Source of the DNA: Leptospira haakeii
GTDB taxonomy: Bacteria; Spirochaetota; Leptospiria; Leptospirales; Leptospiraceae
Assembly (NCBI RefSeq): GCF_002812045.1
Contig: NZ_NPEG01000004.1
Location: 62,001-126,000 of the forward strand
DNA: 64,000 nt
Direction of reading: 5' to 3'
Both the position numbers and the translations under genes were made by a program. Positions 37,695-46,086 of this stretch are shown here, piece after piece; within the stretch, counting starts at the first letter, position 1; each line of letters starts with the position of its first letter. The notes below the pieces were generated by a model. The model saw only the letters and a list, made by a program, of their open reading frames with translations, searched no databases and was not told the DNA's origin.

Positions 37695-38864
37695 TTAGAA
37701 CGCGGCTACTAAAATGGTTTCGATCTCGTTTTTAGGAAGTTCCCTAGGCAAGGAATCCAAGAAAGGAAAGGAAGAAGCAAGACTTGCGATCCCTGGTAGA
37801 TCTATCTTACGAACCTCATATTCAGAAAGCCTTTGAGGGATCTTTAGTTCTATATAAATTTTACGGATCCCTTCTACAGCTTTGATGGCAGCCTCGATCA
37901 CTGAAATATTGGTGATATCCTCGTCCAAGGCTTTTGCGATCATCACATACTTACCTGCCGAGGAGGTGAGGTTGTATTCCATCACATGGGGAAGAAGAAT
38001 GGACATTGCTTGGAAAACATCCAGGTTTGTCAGGTTAGAAGCAGCCAAGGAAAGTGCATAACAAAGTCCTAATGAACTGGAAGAATGGGACATTCCCACA
38101 AGTAAACTCGCACCGAAGATCGCGTTTTTATACTGCAGGTTCTTGGGATCTCTGATCGCAGGTACCAAGTTTTTATAAATGATCTCGATCGCTCTTAAAG
38201 AAGAAGAGTTTGTAAGTTCATTTGAATATTTAGAAAGAATACTATCTACCGCGGCCGCTAAAATTCCCACCCCAACTTTTGCAACGTCCGCAGAAGTCAT
38301 AAAACTACTGATCTTAGCGTCAGCGATCACCATTTCCGGGAAAAGAAACTCGTTAGAAAAATAACGAACGGTCCTATCGTCATCCATATACACTGTGGCG
38401 GTAGGGGAACATTCTAATCCCATCACCGGATGAGTGGGGATTAAAATAAGAGGGACAGGTTTTTTAAGCCTAAGATTTTTTTTCAGAATAAAAACATCTT
38501 CTGCGAAAGCATCGTTATTTGCGAGAAGTGCAACTAACTTAGCGGTGTTTAAACTTTCGTAAGAACCGTAACCTATGATACAATTTGCGTTTGAGATCCT
38601 GGCAAAGTAAGCGGCAGTATCCAGTTCTTTTAATGTAGGTTCCTTCTCTATATTGTCGTAGAGAATAACGCCGTCTATATGTTTCTCTAAAGAAGTTTTG
38701 ATGATGGAGAACTCGTCCATATTCTCCAACTCACTTTGAGTGGAAAGAATGACTGCACGATTGCCTATGTTCTTAACGAAGTTACCCATTTTAAAGCCGC
38801 AATCGACTTCAAAATGGATTTTGGTGGGAAAACTAAAATTGATCCAGTCGGGGAGTATCGGCAT
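37695..38864 (-). CDS. Iron-containing alcohol dehydrogenase homologue without metal ligands
   Basis: This 389-residue protein aligns along its whole length with group III (iron-containing) alcohol dehydrogenases such as FucO. The dinucleotide loop is altered (Gly-Tyr-Gly-Ser, with Asn for the Asp before Thr-Ala-Lys). All four metal ligands are missing: Asp is Gly200, His is Ala204, the His of the GLxHA motif is Tyr269, and the last His is Val283, while surrounding residues such as Ile-Leu-Leu-Pro-His-Val-Met-Glu-Tyr-Asn are kept. It therefore cannot work by the usual metal chemistry and may be a binding or structural protein. The frame is open and well kept, so it is not a simple pseudogene. 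Confidence 0.8.
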   Translation of the reverse strand: MPILPDWINFSFPTKIHFEVDCGFKMGNFVKNIGNRAVILSTQSELENMDEFSIIKTSLEKHIDGVILYDNIEKEPTLKELDTAAYFARISNANCIIGYGSYESLNTAKLVALLANNDAFAEDVFILKKNLRLKKPVPLILIPTHPVMGLECSPTATVYMDDDRTVRYFSNEFLFPEMVIADAKISSFMTSADVAKVGVGILAAAVDSILSKYSNELTNSSSLRAIEIIYKNLVPAIRDPKNLQYKNAIFGASLLVGMSHSSSSLGLCYALSLAASNLTNLDVFQAMSILLPHVMEYNLTSSAGKYVMIAKALDEDITNISVIEAAIKAVEGIRKIYIELKIPQRLSEYEVRKIDLPGIASLASSFPFLDSLPRELPKNEIETILVAAF

Positions 38865-38903
38865 TGTGTGTCGTTCTCCCTTTTAATTGAGAGGAAGTAT
38901 GAA

Positions 38904-38937
38904 AAATCCGGAATCCAAGGGAAACAATTCCGGATTT
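38904..38937 (-). terminator. Terminator of the rsmI / FlgM-like unit
   Basis: An 11-bp perfect stem (AAATCCGGAAT/ATTCCGGATTT) closes a 12-nt loop. Read on the - strand it follows the FlgM-like stop codon by about 10 bp and ends in a T-rich tract. Confidence 0.8.
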
Positions 38938-38946
38938 AAGTTTGGA

Positions 38947-39270
38947 TTAACGGCCTAAAAAAGATTCTGCGATACGATCAGCAACTGCGTTCAAGATCTC
39001 AGGGCTGAGATTATCGTAATCTCCGTTCTTAAGTTTTTCCTTAACTTCTTTCAGCTTGGTTGAGCGTTCAGAATCCACTGGACTTGCTACGATCTTTTGT
39101 GCTATCGTTTGCACTTCCGCTTGGATACGAGCTTCCGAAGCCTTTTGTTTAGCAGTGTCGGAAATAGAAATATTGTCGAATGATTCTTTAGATTCAGATT
39201 TGCGTACAGGAGTCGACTTACGTGGCTCGTAAGATCCTCCGCCAATGCCGCCTATTTTATCGATAGTCAT
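38947..39270 (-). CDS. FlgM-like anti-sigma-28 factor
   Basis: This 107-residue protein begins Met-Thr-Ile-Asp-Lys-Ile-Gly, then a basic, disordered N-terminus and Ile-Ser-Asp-Thr-Ala-Lys. Its C-terminal half (Leu-Lys-Glu-Val-Lys-Glu-Lys-Leu-Lys-Asn-Gly-Asp-Tyr, then a helix with Ala-Asp-Arg-Ile-Ala) is the pattern of FlgM, which holds the flagellar sigma-28 FliA until it is exported. It lies 12 bp after rsmI in the same direction. Overall identity to known FlgM is low, and a general small helical protein is the alternative. Confidence 0.55.
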   Translation of the reverse strand: MTIDKIGGIGGGSYEPRKSTPVRKSESKESFDNISISDTAKQKASEARIQAEVQTIAQKIVASPVDSERSTKLKEVKEKLKNGDYDNLSPEILNAVADRIAESFLGR

Positions 39271-39282
39271 GGGTTTTCCCTC

Positions 39283-40032
39283 TCACTCCAAAGTATCGGC
39301 ATCTCCGACACGTCCGTTAAGCATTTTTTTAGGATTTGTATAGATTAATACTACAAATTCGCCCTTTTCCGGGAATTTCAGGGATTCGAGGGCCTGAACA
39401 GGTTCTATTTTCAGGATTTCCTCATGAATTTTGGTCAATTCTCTCCCTAGAAGAATAGGGGAATTTGGAAAAATTTCCCGGATCGCGGAGAGTGTATCTC
39501 TTATTCTATGAACAGATTCGAAGATGGTAAGTACTCCTTCGAAGTTTTCCCATTCTTTGAGTTGGTTTCTTTTTTTGCCCTTCTTCTCGGATAAAAAACC
39601 TAAGAATAGGGAAGGTTGTACTTGCCAACCTGAAACAGAAAGCATAGAGGTAAGCGCACTTGCTCCAGGGATCGGAACGATCTGAATGTTCTCTTCTCTC
39701 AAAATCCGGACGAGCTGGGAACCGGGATCTGAGACTCCCGGAGTTCCTGCATCTGAAACTAGAGCCAATGTCTTTCCTGATTTAAGATCTTCTATAATAC
39801 CTTTATAAGGTTCGGAACCTTGGTCTTTATATAAGGTTCGAGCGAGGGTAGGAATTTCGTAGGTCTGTAAAAGTCTTCTGCTATGAGAAGAATTTTCGCA
39901 ATAGATTACATCCACCTGCTTGAGGACTTGTACTGCTCTAAAAGTGATATCTTCTAAGTTTCCTATAGGAGTGGCAACTACGTATGCTACACCAGGTCGA
40001 ATGCTAAACTTAGAGTTAGAAGCCTCGCTCAT
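39283..40032 (-). CDS. rsmI: 16S rRNA (cytidine1402-2'-O)-methyltransferase RsmI
   Basis: This roughly 249-residue protein has the tetrapyrrole methylase fold of RsmI. Visible motifs are Val-Ala-Thr-Pro-Ile-Gly-Asn-Leu-Glu-Asp at the start, Ser-Asp-Ala-Gly-Thr-Pro-Gly-Val-Ser-Asp-Pro-Gly (the AdoMet loop, about residues 84-95) and Pro-Gly-Ala-Ser-Ala. It methylates C1402 in the ribosomal P site together with RsmH. The start at 40032 overlaps the stop of the upstream lipoprotein gene in an ATGA arrangement, so the two are translationally coupled, and the FlgM-like gene follows after 12 bp. Confidence 0.92.
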   Translation of the reverse strand: MSEASNSKFSIRPGVAYVVATPIGNLEDITFRAVQVLKQVDVIYCENSSHSRRLLQTYEIPTLARTLYKDQGSEPYKGIIEDLKSGKTLALVSDAGTPGVSDPGSQLVRILREENIQIVPIPGASALTSMLSVSGWQVQPSLFLGFLSEKKGKKRNQLKEWENFEGVLTIFESVHRIRDTLSAIREIFPNSPILLGRELTKIHEEILKIEPVQALESLKFPEKGEFVVLIYTNPKKMLNGRVGDADTLE

Positions 40033-40754
40033 AGATTGCAACCCGGCGGAGATTGTCCCGCAGGGCAGGCGCAACCTGTCGCAGCAACACCCTTAGTGCA
40101 GGGATTACAAGCGGTTCCGACAGGGCAAAGAGATTGGGTAGAACTAGAACAACTCGCCACAGTGCATGCAGTAGGATTACAACTAGTATTGGTTCCACAA
40201 TGATCCGGATAAATCGAACTACATCTAGTGACCGGAGAGGACATATTAGAAGTGATCCCTGTATTCAATAATGCTCTCAATGTGAAGGTATAAACCTCAC
40301 ATTTCTGGAACATCTGCACAGGAGAGAACGGTTGGTAATTTTCTATGGTCTGAGTTACTACATTAGAAGTAGAAGCTTGGATTGCCAATTGAGGAAAAGA
40401 AGGTTGGACCCCGTTTTCTAAATACAAATTTGCGTTACTGAGAGTTTCTCCCGCAGAAGGAATGGCAAAAGTAATATAAAGATTATAACCTACAAACTGA
40501 GGTTCCATATTCGTGATATAATACTTCAGATCGTACTCGGGCCTATGGGTACCCAGATTATCGTACTTAGCAGTGATGGAAAAAATTTGAGGAACTCCCA
40601 CTGGAGTTAGGAAAACAAAAGGCGATTGTGTCACCTCAGTATTCGTTCCGCATGAGGCGAAAAATAAAAAAAACGAGAATAAAACCGCCTGAACGGCAGG
40701 GGTTTTTAGGTTGCCTGTCTTTAGGCTCTGTTGGATTCTAAATTTACAACCCAC
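40029..40754 (-). CDS. Putative lipoprotein with Cys-rich C-terminal tail
   Basis: This 241-residue protein has an N-terminal signal sequence with a long basic start and a lipobox-like Phe-Ala-Ser-Cys (near residue 35). The mature part is about 150 residues of beta-like sequence without recognised domains. The last 60 residues hold some twelve cysteines with short spacings (Cys-Gly-x-x-x-x-Cys, Cys-x-x-x-x-Cys and Cys-Ala-Cys-Pro), perhaps a disulphide-knotted or metal-binding tail. Its end overlaps rsmI by 4 bp. Its start is head-to-head with the next rightward gene. No function can be assigned. Confidence 0.65.
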   Translation of the reverse strand: MGCKFRIQQSLKTGNLKTPAVQAVLFSFFLFFASCGTNTEVTQSPFVFLTPVGVPQIFSITAKYDNLGTHRPEYDLKYYITNMEPQFVGYNLYITFAIPSAGETLSNANLYLENGVQPSFPQLAIQASTSNVVTQTIENYQPFSPVQMFQKCEVYTFTLRALLNTGITSNMSSPVTRCSSIYPDHCGTNTSCNPTACTVASCSSSTQSLCPVGTACNPCTKGVAATGCACPAGQSPPGCNL

Positions 40755-40814
40755 AAGGATAGAATTCGACCTTGGAGTGGTCTTACAACTAAAAAAAAAT
40801 GGGGCTTCCTCATC

Positions 40815-41534
40815 GTGACTAGAGTTCGAACATTATTAATTTCAGTCGTTTTTATAGTATTCTTCATCTTATTATTGGTGGTCTCATTTTGGACCGACGA
40901 TGATGGATCTGACACCAAAAATAAACAAAGTGAGGCCGAAGCACTCGCGAGTATTTTCGGTGGGGGATCGGGATCCACTTCGGGACGTTCCGGTTATGGA
41001 AAAACAGGTGCGGATCCATCTTTATTCGATTCCAACTCCGATTTTTATAAAGCCGGAAAAGCAGAATATCGTGAACCGGAAGCGGGGGAACCTTCTTCGG
41101 AAAATAAACCGGGAGCACCTGTTTCAGATTCGAATAACCCAGTAAATCCTCAGACTGGAAAACCATACACGAACGAAGAGATGGAAAGGTTCGCGCAACT
41201 TAAGGAGAAGTTTCCAAATAACTCACTTCTTCCTAGCCGCATGACTCCAGCGGAAAAAGAACAAAGAAAAGTTTTCGAACAAAGAGTATCCGAAGCTACT
41301 CGTGCAGTTTTAAGTCGTACCGCTTCTAAGGACCAAACAGTAACTTATTACGATTATATGGAAAAACAATCCAAGGACAGATTGGAGATCGTAAAATACT
41401 TGGTGGATCTTCAAAAAGGGTCAGGAGACCCTGAACAAGAGAAGAAGTTAGAGACTATCCAGCAAACTATGATCCAACAATTGGAACAAGTACAGAAGGA
41501 TAAACAAAGGGCTTACGAACAAGCGGGCCTTTAA
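40815..41534 (+). CDS. Single-pass membrane protein with low-complexity linker, unrecognised
   Basis: The GTG at 40815 is preferred to a TTG at 40731 because the latter would overlap the divergent lipoprotein gene, although neither has a strong ribosome site. The protein then has about 239 residues: one membrane helix (about residues 4-28), a Gly/Ser/Asp-rich linker, a Pro/Asn stretch, and a C-terminal charged helical domain (about 150-239) rich in Lys, Gln and Glu that may form a coiled coil. No family is recognised. It converges with nadE, whose stop codon overlaps it by 4 bp. Confidence 0.6.
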   Translation: MTRVRTLLISVVFIVFFILLLVVSFWTDDDGSDTKNKQSEAEALASIFGGGSGSTSGRSGYGKTGADPSLFDSNSDFYKAGKAEYREPEAGEPSSENKPGAPVSDSNNPVNPQTGKPYTNEEMERFAQLKEKFPNNSLLPSRMTPAEKEQRKVFEQRVSEATRAVLSRTASKDQTVTYYDYMEKQSKDRLEIVKYLVDLQKGSGDPEQEKKLETIQQTMIQQLEQVQKDKQRAYEQAGL

Positions 41535-43441
41535 AAAGAGATCTCGCTTAAGATAGGAAAACGGAAACTGGATTTAGGATCCAAACCGTATTCATCCAAA
41601 TGGAAAGAAGGTGGGAGCCTTTCTCTTTTCCATTGGCTTGCAGAAAATAATTTCAAAAATTTCTTTTTGCCTTCTTCTGCCTCTTTTGTATCGGACCATT
41701 CCTGAGACTCTAAAAGATTGTCAGGAGATTTTCCTAAGAATACAAAATTCCTTTCTAATTTTTGGAGAAGAGGATAAGGCATTAGATCCTTCTCATCTTC
41801 TTGTTTTTCAGAAAGCGGTTTTAATTCCGCAGTAGGTTTCGAATTCAAAATACCTTCGAGTGCATTTATCTTAGGAAGAATGATATCTTTTCCTTCAAAC
41901 ACATTCTTTAACCAAGAAAGTACAAATTCTTTACTCACACCTGTAAGTGGGGCAACGGAACCGGAAGAGTCTCCGTCCATTGTAGTATATCCTACACTTG
42001 CCTCACTTCTGTTTCCTGTAGAAAGAAGAAGATGTCCGTTCAAGTTTGCAAGTAACCAGATAAGAGGGGACCTTACTCTTGCTTGTATATTTTGGAGTGC
42101 AAGATTATGATCCTTCCAGTTTGGAACGAGTCCTTTCACTGCAGAAATTTTTTCCAGCATGGATTTCACTTCAGAATCCATTGTAATTTCTGAATGAGTA
42201 AAACCTAATTCTTCCGAAAGTTGTTTTGCAGAATTTTTGGTTTGTTCTGAATTATTTTCAGTTCCTTGGAAAAGTGTGAATAATAGATTTTTAGGATCTA
42301 ATCCTAAGGATTCCAAATATTTAGGTCCTAATTCTTTCTCAGAGAATAGAATTCCTGCTTTTATAAGAAGTGCACATGCGGCACTATCTGCTCCGCCTGA
42401 AAGAGATAATGTATAACCTTTTGTTTTGGATTTAATCAGATAATCGAATAGGCCGAGAGATGTTGCCCTTGTGAAATCTTGGAATAGATCCGATTTGGAA
42501 ACTTGAACGGAATTATTAAAATCCTTTTGGGTTTTAAGAGGAAGTATTTCTATTCTTTGCAGACCTTTCCCTCTGGATCTAAATTCTCTTGTGCCGGAAG
42601 ATCTGAAGTTTCTTGCACGATTGGATCTAAGTTCGGTCGAATCCAGGTCCAAATGGGTACTTTCAAAATCCGTAAAATGAAGTTTTGGGCCTTCTTGTTT
42701 TACGTTTCCGTCCAGGATGCCCATACATCCGCCCTCGAAGATCAAACGGCCTGATTCATTCCCATTTAAATTTGCATAAAGAATTGCAGTGGAAGAATTA
42801 CGAGAAGACTCAGAGAACATTTTTTTACGGATCTCTTGTTTTCCCAAAGCGAAATGAGAAGCTCCAGGAGATAGGATTAGATCCGCTCCTGCTTCTACCA
42901 GGTATTGCCCAGGTCTAGTTTGGACCCAAGAGTCTTCACAAATCTCGATTCCGAAATTGAAATCAGCACTTTCAAAAAGTAGGGAACCAAAAGGAAGTTC
43001 CGATCCGTCGGGAGTGATCGCATAATTTCTGGATTCTTCTCCTTTGGTGAACCATCTGTTTTCATAATGTACACCTGTTTGTGCCAGGTTTTGTTTAGGA
43101 ACGAGTCCAAGTATTTTGCCATTTTGCAAAACTGCGGTCACATTGAATAGATAGGGACTTTGGAAAAATGGAAGTCCTACGATGACTGTTTTACCGGAAG
43201 TTACTTTTGCGATCTCAAGAAGGCTTTTCCAAGATTGTTCCCAAACCCAAGGAAAATAAAAAGTGTCCTCGCAACCATATCCTGAAATACAAAGTTCCGG
43301 AAAAAGGATCAGAGAAGAATTTTCATTGGCCTGAATGGCTGTTAGAATCTTCTCTCGATTTCCCTTAAAATCCAGGGCGGTCGTTTTTAAACTTACTGCT
43401 GTACAACGGTAGAAGGACATTTCCTTCCTAGTATCCTCCAT
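41531..43441 (-). CDS. nadE: Glutamine-dependent NAD synthetase
   Basis: This 636-residue protein joins an N-terminal nitrilase-type glutaminase and a C-terminal NAD synthetase. The glutaminase triad is visible: Glu in Phe-Pro-Glu-Leu-Cys, Lys in Val-Pro-Lys-Gln-Asn, and Cys in Ile-Glu-Ile-Cys-Glu-Asp. The synthetase has the ATP pyrophosphatase P-loop Ser-Leu-Ser-Gly-Gly-Ala-Asp-Ser (about residues 345-352). It converts deamido-NAD to NAD with glutamine as the ammonia donor in the last step of NAD synthesis. A linker at about 275-320 is Arg/Ser-rich. It lies 73 bp from waaA on the same strand. Confidence 0.92.
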   Translation of the reverse strand: MEDTRKEMSFYRCTAVSLKTTALDFKGNREKILTAIQANENSSLILFPELCISGYGCEDTFYFPWVWEQSWKSLLEIAKVTSGKTVIVGLPFFQSPYLFNVTAVLQNGKILGLVPKQNLAQTGVHYENRWFTKGEESRNYAITPDGSELPFGSLLFESADFNFGIEICEDSWVQTRPGQYLVEAGADLILSPGASHFALGKQEIRKKMFSESSRNSSTAILYANLNGNESGRLIFEGGCMGILDGNVKQEGPKLHFTDFESTHLDLDSTELRSNRARNFRSSGTREFRSRGKGLQRIEILPLKTQKDFNNSVQVSKSDLFQDFTRATSLGLFDYLIKSKTKGYTLSLSGGADSAACALLIKAGILFSEKELGPKYLESLGLDPKNLLFTLFQGTENNSEQTKNSAKQLSEELGFTHSEITMDSEVKSMLEKISAVKGLVPNWKDHNLALQNIQARVRSPLIWLLANLNGHLLLSTGNRSEASVGYTTMDGDSSGSVAPLTGVSKEFVLSWLKNVFEGKDIILPKINALEGILNSKPTAELKPLSEKQEDEKDLMPYPLLQKLERNFVFLGKSPDNLLESQEWSDTKEAEEGKKKFLKLFSASQWKRERLPPSFHLDEYGLDPKSSFRFPILSEISF

Positions 43442-43514
43442 TATCAGTGGGAGGAAAGGATTTTTTGTTTAGGACTCCTAAATCCCTTTGTGCTCTTCGT
43501 GCCTTTGTGTGAAC

Positions 43515-44750
43515 CTAGGTTCTTATCTCCGAGTAAATCCTTTCTGCCGCTCCTCTACCTGTTTCCACAAACTGGCGATTGGAGAAACGAATAGCCTCTT
43601 TTCTTTCAGAGTTTAATTGCAGTATTTCTAAAACTTCTTCCTTCGTACGGATGATGAATAATCCACCTCTATGATTCAGTTCTATTGCTTCAGGTGCATG
43701 AGTTATCCTCGGACCGCTTAAAAGTGGAAGTCCGAAGTATGCGGGCTCTAAAACATTATGCACTCTATTATGTAAGGCTCCGCCTATGTATGCAAAGTCT
43801 GCGGCTCTATATGCATGTGCCAAAATCCCAAGCACATCGAATAAGATCACTCTAGAGGAAATAGAATCAAATTCAGTTCTAGAATATAGAGTATAGTCGG
43901 AAGTGAATGATTTGATCTCGGATTCCAACTGAGTAATCCTCGATGGATCCGTTTTATGTGGAAAGATCCAGAAGGAAGTATTTTTGAGAGCAGGTTCTTT
44001 CAGAAGTGGAAGAAGTAATTTTTCGCAAGGCTCGTAAGTAGAAGCGAGTAGAAACACTTGAGAGAAAGGATAATTTTTTGGCCTTTTAAATTCTCTTTGG
44101 CTTGTTTCTATTTTTTGGATCACAGAATCGAATCTGGAATCTCCAAGTGTTTTAATATGTTTTTTCTCTCCTAGTAATTCTTTGAACTTTTCTTCTCCGG
44201 AAGAATGAGAGGTTAGGATTTTATCGAATAAGGAAAATGCTGCCTTGTAGAACTTTCTCTTTAGAAATCCTTTCGGGGGAGTGATAACTGCGGAAGCAAG
44301 GACGGTTTGGATCCTTCTTCTTTTAGCAGCCTGAAGTAAATTGGGCCAACGATCCCAGGCCATACATACTAAAACTTGAGGAGAGAATTTATCTAAGATA
44401 AAATCATAACTCCAAGGAAAATCCAAGGGAAGACGAAATTTCAGATCTGCCGGGAATGCTTCCAGACTAGAATCTCTGACTGAATCTGAGAATACACTTT
44501 GTAGAATAAAAGTTTCCGGCTCCTTCTTCTTATATACTAGAGCAAGGGCCTTACATTGGTCCAGTTCTCCAACGGATGCCGCGTGTAACCAAACTACTTT
44601 TTGCGCTTTGGGTGCAAAAGGGTAGGAGAGTATTCTTCTTTTATCTTCTTTTCTGCTTTTAAGAAAATTTTTTGCGCTCGGGATCAAAAGTGAGAAAACG
44701 AAAATCCAGGGCCAAAGAAGGATCGTCAAAATCTGATACGTTATTAGCAT
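43515..44750 (-). CDS. waaA: 3-deoxy-D-manno-octulosonic acid (Kdo) transferase
   Basis: This 411-residue protein is a GT30 Kdo transferase with an N-terminal membrane anchor (about residues 1-25). The Trp-Leu-His-Ala-Ala-Ser-Val-Gly-Glu-Leu motif (about residues 54-63) with the catalytic Glu is intact, as are Phe-Pro-His and Asn-Val-Leu-Glu-Pro-Ala-Tyr-Phe-Gly-Leu-Pro. It adds Kdo to lipid A precursors at the inner membrane, so the organism makes LPS. Its ATG is separated from the divergent HAD gene's ATG by only 6 bp. A TTTGTG-type repeat lies just beyond its stop codon. Confidence 0.92.
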   Translation of the reverse strand: MLITYQILTILLWPWIFVFSLLIPSAKNFLKSRKEDKRRILSYPFAPKAQKVVWLHAASVGELDQCKALALVYKKKEPETFILQSVFSDSVRDSSLEAFPADLKFRLPLDFPWSYDFILDKFSPQVLVCMAWDRWPNLLQAAKRRRIQTVLASAVITPPKGFLKRKFYKAAFSLFDKILTSHSSGEEKFKELLGEKKHIKTLGDSRFDSVIQKIETSQREFKRPKNYPFSQVFLLASTYEPCEKLLLPLLKEPALKNTSFWIFPHKTDPSRITQLESEIKSFTSDYTLYSRTEFDSISSRVILFDVLGILAHAYRAADFAYIGGALHNRVHNVLEPAYFGLPLLSGPRITHAPEAIELNHRGGLFIIRTKEEVLEILQLNSERKEAIRFSNRQFVETGRGAAERIYSEIRT

Positions 44751-44756
44751 AGTGGT

Positions 44757-45374
44757 ATGAGATCTCCTCTTTTTGTATTCGACCTAATGGATACCCTAAT
44801 CCAGGACCCATTCCATTTGGCCTTAAAAGAACTTTTACCCAGAGAACATTGGGAAGATTTTAAGAACGGTCGGGAAAAGCAAGCCTTCTTAGATTTTGAA
44901 ATGGGAAGAATCGAAGAAGAGGATTTTTTCCAGAGATTTTATTTGGATTCTCATAAGGACAAGGGACTTCCTCATCCCAAGGATTTAAAGGAGAAGATGT
45001 TTTCCAAGATCAATCCGATTTCTGAAACTTTGGAAATAGTAAAAAGCCTGAAGTCCAAAGGATTTTCCGTGATCCTTGCCAGTAATTATTCAATTTGGTA
45101 CAAAGAGATCCTGAAATTCCCAGAGATAGGTGAGTTATTACATTCTTTGGATGCTTTGTATTTTTCCTGCGAGATGGGTGTAAGAAAACCTGCTCAAGAA
45201 TATTACCAATGGATAGAGACTGATTTCCCTGGAAAAGATTATGTGTTTGTAGATGATAATCCAACAAATGTGGAAGTTGCGGGTTATATGAATTGGAATG
45301 CTTTTAAGTTTAATCCTAAAAAACCGGGAGAGCTAAAGGAATTCCTTACAGAGCAGTACCCCAATTGTCTTTGA
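44757..45374 (+). CDS. HAD-superfamily hydrolase with altered motif I
   Basis: This 205-residue protein has the HAD Rossmann fold with a helical cap. Motif I reads Phe-Asp-Leu-Met-Asp-Thr-Leu, so the nucleophile Asp is present but the usual second catalytic Asp is Met. Motif II (Ala-Ser-Asn), motif III Lys (Val-Arg-Lys-Pro) and motif IV (Val-Asp-Asp-Asn) are present. This variant occurs in a known subgroup of HAD proteins, so activity is uncertain. The start codon is 6 bp from that of the divergent waaA gene, and its end overlaps the FlaA-family gene by 29 bp in convergent orientation. Confidence 0.75.
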   Translation: MRSPLFVFDLMDTLIQDPFHLALKELLPREHWEDFKNGREKQAFLDFEMGRIEEEDFFQRFYLDSHKDKGLPHPKDLKEKMFSKINPISETLEIVKSLKSKGFSVILASNYSIWYKEILKFPEIGELLHSLDALYFSCEMGVRKPAQEYYQWIETDFPGKDYVFVDDNPTNVEVAGYMNWNAFKFNPKKPGELKEFLTEQYPNCL

Positions 45375-46086
45375 CATCTGCACCAGGATAAGATTCTTCT
45401 CTGCTATCTATGAGTATCCCTAAACGATCCATATAAAAATAAAATTCACCTTTGGGTTGGAAAGGGTTCGGTTTGATCCGAATAGAAACCAGTTCCAAAG
45501 GAAAACGAAGAGATTGGTTTAACCTGATATTTTTTGCAGGGACTGCAATTTGAGTCTCTATCCTTTTCCAACCATCGAACTTCAGATCTCCCAATTCTAA
45601 AACGATCTCTTTGGATTTTTTCTGATGGAATACCAACTCCAGGACAACATTATGATTATTGGAATAAGCCCAGAAAAATACACGCATTGGAATTCCAATC
45701 GGTAGTCGGATCGGTTCCTTAGGTCTGATCTCCAAATGTTCATGTTTAGGATTTTCGAAGAATGTTTGGACCATCATGGATCTGTATTCTTCTTTGGGAG
45801 AGGTTTTGTATAATTCTCTTTCTTTAACGAATGCTTGGGAGTCCGGGACTTGGGAAACATAGTCTATCCTGTTTAAGAAGGAAACTCCTCTATAAATTTC
45901 CCAAGGTCTTTCTCCTTCGAACGAATCTACTAGAAAAAGATTGTAATGCTTCCAATCGACTAGTACTTTTTCTAATTGAAGTACTCTGCTCGCCTCGTCT
46001 TGGTCTCTTTTGACCGGAGGTGCCCAGGTCGGTTTAGGAAGGATCCATAAACTTAGGCAAAAGCAGAATAGAAGGGACCGGATCAC
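45346..46086 (-). CDS. FlaA-family periplasmic flagellar sheath protein
   Basis: This 246-residue protein has a signal peptide (residues 1-21) and matches the spirochaete FlaA pattern: an early Val-Asp-Ser-Phe-Glu, a Pro-x-x-Pro-Ile-Gly-Ile-Pro segment, and Leu-Lys-Phe-Asp-Gly-Trp-Lys-Arg followed by Phe-Tyr-Phe-Tyr-Met-Asp-Arg-Leu. FlaA proteins coat the FlaB core of the periplasmic filament. In L. interrogans flaA1 and flaA2 are adjacent, while this gene stands without a partner, so it may be a separate paralogue or the locus may be arranged differently here. Confidence 0.7.
   Translation of the reverse strand: MIRSLLFCFCLSLWILPKPTWAPPVKRDQDEASRVLQLEKVLVDWKHYNLFLVDSFEGERPWEIYRGVSFLNRIDYVSQVPDSQAFVKERELYKTSPKEEYRSMMVQTFFENPKHEHLEIRPKEPIRLPIGIPMRVFFWAYSNNHNVVLELVFHQKKSKEIVLELGDLKFDGWKRIETQIAVPAKNIRLNQSLRFPLELVSIRIKPNPFQPKGEFYFYMDRLGILIDSREESYPGADVKDNWGTAL

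Noticed and set aside
37677..37697. Terminator after the Fe-ADH-like gene
   Set aside because: The dyad GCCGC/GCGG around seven A residues is short and overlaps the stop codon, so it is too weak to call.
37695..38864. Pseudogene call for the Fe-ADH homologue
   Set aside because: The frame is full length and the fold residues are kept; only the metal ligands are lost, which fits a new role better than decay.
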